From: DATBLE01 sp036555585
Lineage (GTDB): Bacteria > Actinomycetota > Thermoleophilia > Gaiellales > Gaiellaceae
Direction of reading: 5' to 3'
Assembly: GCA_036555585.1 (NCBI GenBank)
Contig: DATBLE010000032.1
Span: forward strand, 1 to 16,152
DNA: 16,152 bases
The position numbers and the translations under genes were made by a program. The notes below the pieces were generated by a model. The model was not told the DNA's origin, made no database searches, and saw only the letters and a program-made list of their open reading frames with translations. Positions 15,248 through 16,152 of this stretch are shown here, piece after piece (the first letter of the stretch is position 1; the number at the start of each line of letters is the position of its first letter).

Positions 15248-16152
15248 TCACGAGCCTCCTTCCATCGGGACTGCCGGCCGGTAGGGCCCAGGGCGGACCA
15301 GCGACGCCCCGACGGCGGCGCCGAGGACGCCGGCGATCACCACCAGCGACGCCCAGACCGGCAGCTCGTAGAGGTCGGCAGCGGCCATCTTCGTCCCGAC
15401 GAAGACCAGGATCAGGCCGAGGCCGACGTTCAAGTAGTGGAAGCGCCCGAGCAACTCGGCGAGAACGAAGTAGAGCGAAGCGAGTCCGAGCAGCGAGAAG
15501 GCGTTCGCCGCACACACCAGGAACGTCTCGCGCGTGACGGCGAAGATCGCCGGAATCGAGTCCACCGCGAAGACCAGATCGAAGGTCGCCACGAGCACCA
15601 GCGCGGCTGCGAGCGGGGTCGCGAACCGACGCCCCTGCTCCCGAATGACGAATCGCTCGCCGTCGTAGCTCCTCGCCAGCGGCAGGACGCGGCCGAGCAG
15701 GGTGAGCGCCGGGTTCCGCTCGGGATGGATCTCGACGCCGGAGTGCCTGGTCATCCGCAATCCGGTGAGCACGAGGAATCCGCCGAAGACGTAGACGGTG
15801 TAGTGGAACGCGTCGAGGAGAGCGGCCCCGGCGAAGATGAAGATCGCCCGCAGGACGATCGCGCCGACGATGCCCCAGAACAGGACGCGGCGTTGCGAGG
15901 CGGCCGGGACGCCGAAGTAGGCGAAGACGAGCGCGAAGACGAACAGGTTGTCGATCGAGAGCGACTTCTCGATCAGGAAGCCCGAGAGGTACTCGCCCGC
16001 CGGCGTCCGGCCTTGCCACCACCACAAGAATCCGGCAAAACCGATCCCGAGCAGCGTCCAGCCGACGCTCCACCAGACGGCCCGGCGGAGCGATACCTCT
16101 CCCGACCGGCCGCCGAAGGCGACGAGGTCGACGAGCAGAAGCGCCACGACGA
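15248..16152 (-). CDS. TerC family integral membrane protein, start outside the window
   Basis: About 301 codons of a polytopic membrane protein; the reading frame is still open at the right edge, and family members have some residues before the first helix seen here, so the true start is probably just beyond. There are about eight hydrophobic segments. The paired acidic motifs of TerC are present: LSIDNLFVFALVF early and LVFAVDSIPAIFAV in the second half, with Asp residues inside membrane helices. TerC/Alx proteins are proposed metal (for example manganese) exporters; some act with secretion or with tellurite resistance operons. No ter genes are nearby, so the generic Alx-like role in metal homeostasis is more likely. 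It ends 59 bp before mtnA. Confidence 0.9.
   Translation of the reverse strand, partial: VVALLLVDLVAFGGRSGEVSLRRAVWWSVGWTLLGIGFAGFLWWWQGRTPAGEYLSGFLIEKSLSIDNLFVFALVFAYFGVPAASQRRVLFWGIVGAIVLRAIFIFAGAALLDAFHYTVYVFGGFLVLTGLRMTRHSGVEIHPERNPALTLLGRVLPLARSYDGERFVIREQGRRFATPLAAALVLVATFDLVFAVDSIPAIFAVTRETFLVCAANAFSLLGLASLYFVLAELLGRFHYLNVGLGLILVFVGTKMAAADLYELPVWASLVVIAGVLGAAVGASLVRPGPYRPAVPMEGGS

Noticed and set aside
15189..16073. mtnA frame extended upstream
   Set aside because: It overlaps the TerC gene on the same strand in another frame; MtnA homology begins at ATG 15188.

Overview
The window is high-G+C, densely packed bacterial chromosome with short intergenic gaps, no RNA genes, no insertion sequences, no CRISPR array and no phage genes. 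The core block (comF, hpf, secA, prfB, ftsE, ftsX and an RNase R-type exonuclease) is an order I associate with Actinobacteria. The strong G/C bias at third codon positions, GTG starts, poor -35 boxes and apparently leaderless transcripts fit a deep-branching actinobacterial lineage such as Thermoleophilia (Gaiellales or Solirubrobacterales). That placement is inference; no marker gene in the window settles it.

Left part (1-2353): a small catabolic-looking cluster. On the minus strand a GntR/FCD regulator, a carboxymuconolactone decarboxylase-family protein and a beta-hydroxyacid dehydrogenase (cut by the window edge) overlap end to start. A short-chain dehydrogenase is divergent, across a 106-bp gap that carries an inverted repeat and a third copy of its half-site.

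Centre (2363-13232, mostly minus strand): housekeeping genes. Read in the direction of transcription they are comF; hpf plus an unknown protein; secA plus a GNAT acetyltransferase, closed by a strong hairpin; prfB, which needs a +1 programmed frameshift at CTTTGAC; ftsE-ftsX; and a short RNase R-like exonuclease. An unknown secreted, possibly beta-propeller protein lies on the plus strand between hpf and secA.

Right part (13304-16152): a 56-codon proline-rich small gene with a textbook promoter on the plus strand; a coupled mtnA-nucleotidyltransferase pair on the minus strand; and a TerC-family membrane protein cut by the right edge.

I found no undescribed multi-gene system. The most interesting signals are regulatory. 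Six transcription units (RNase, prfB, secA, comF, small ORF, mtnA) have a TANNNT box 6-8 nt before the start codon and no usual ribosome binding site, which predicts leaderless mRNAs. The prfB frameshift lacks the usual upstream Shine-Dalgarno-like stimulator. Two convergent gene pairs share a CTAG that serves as both stop codons.
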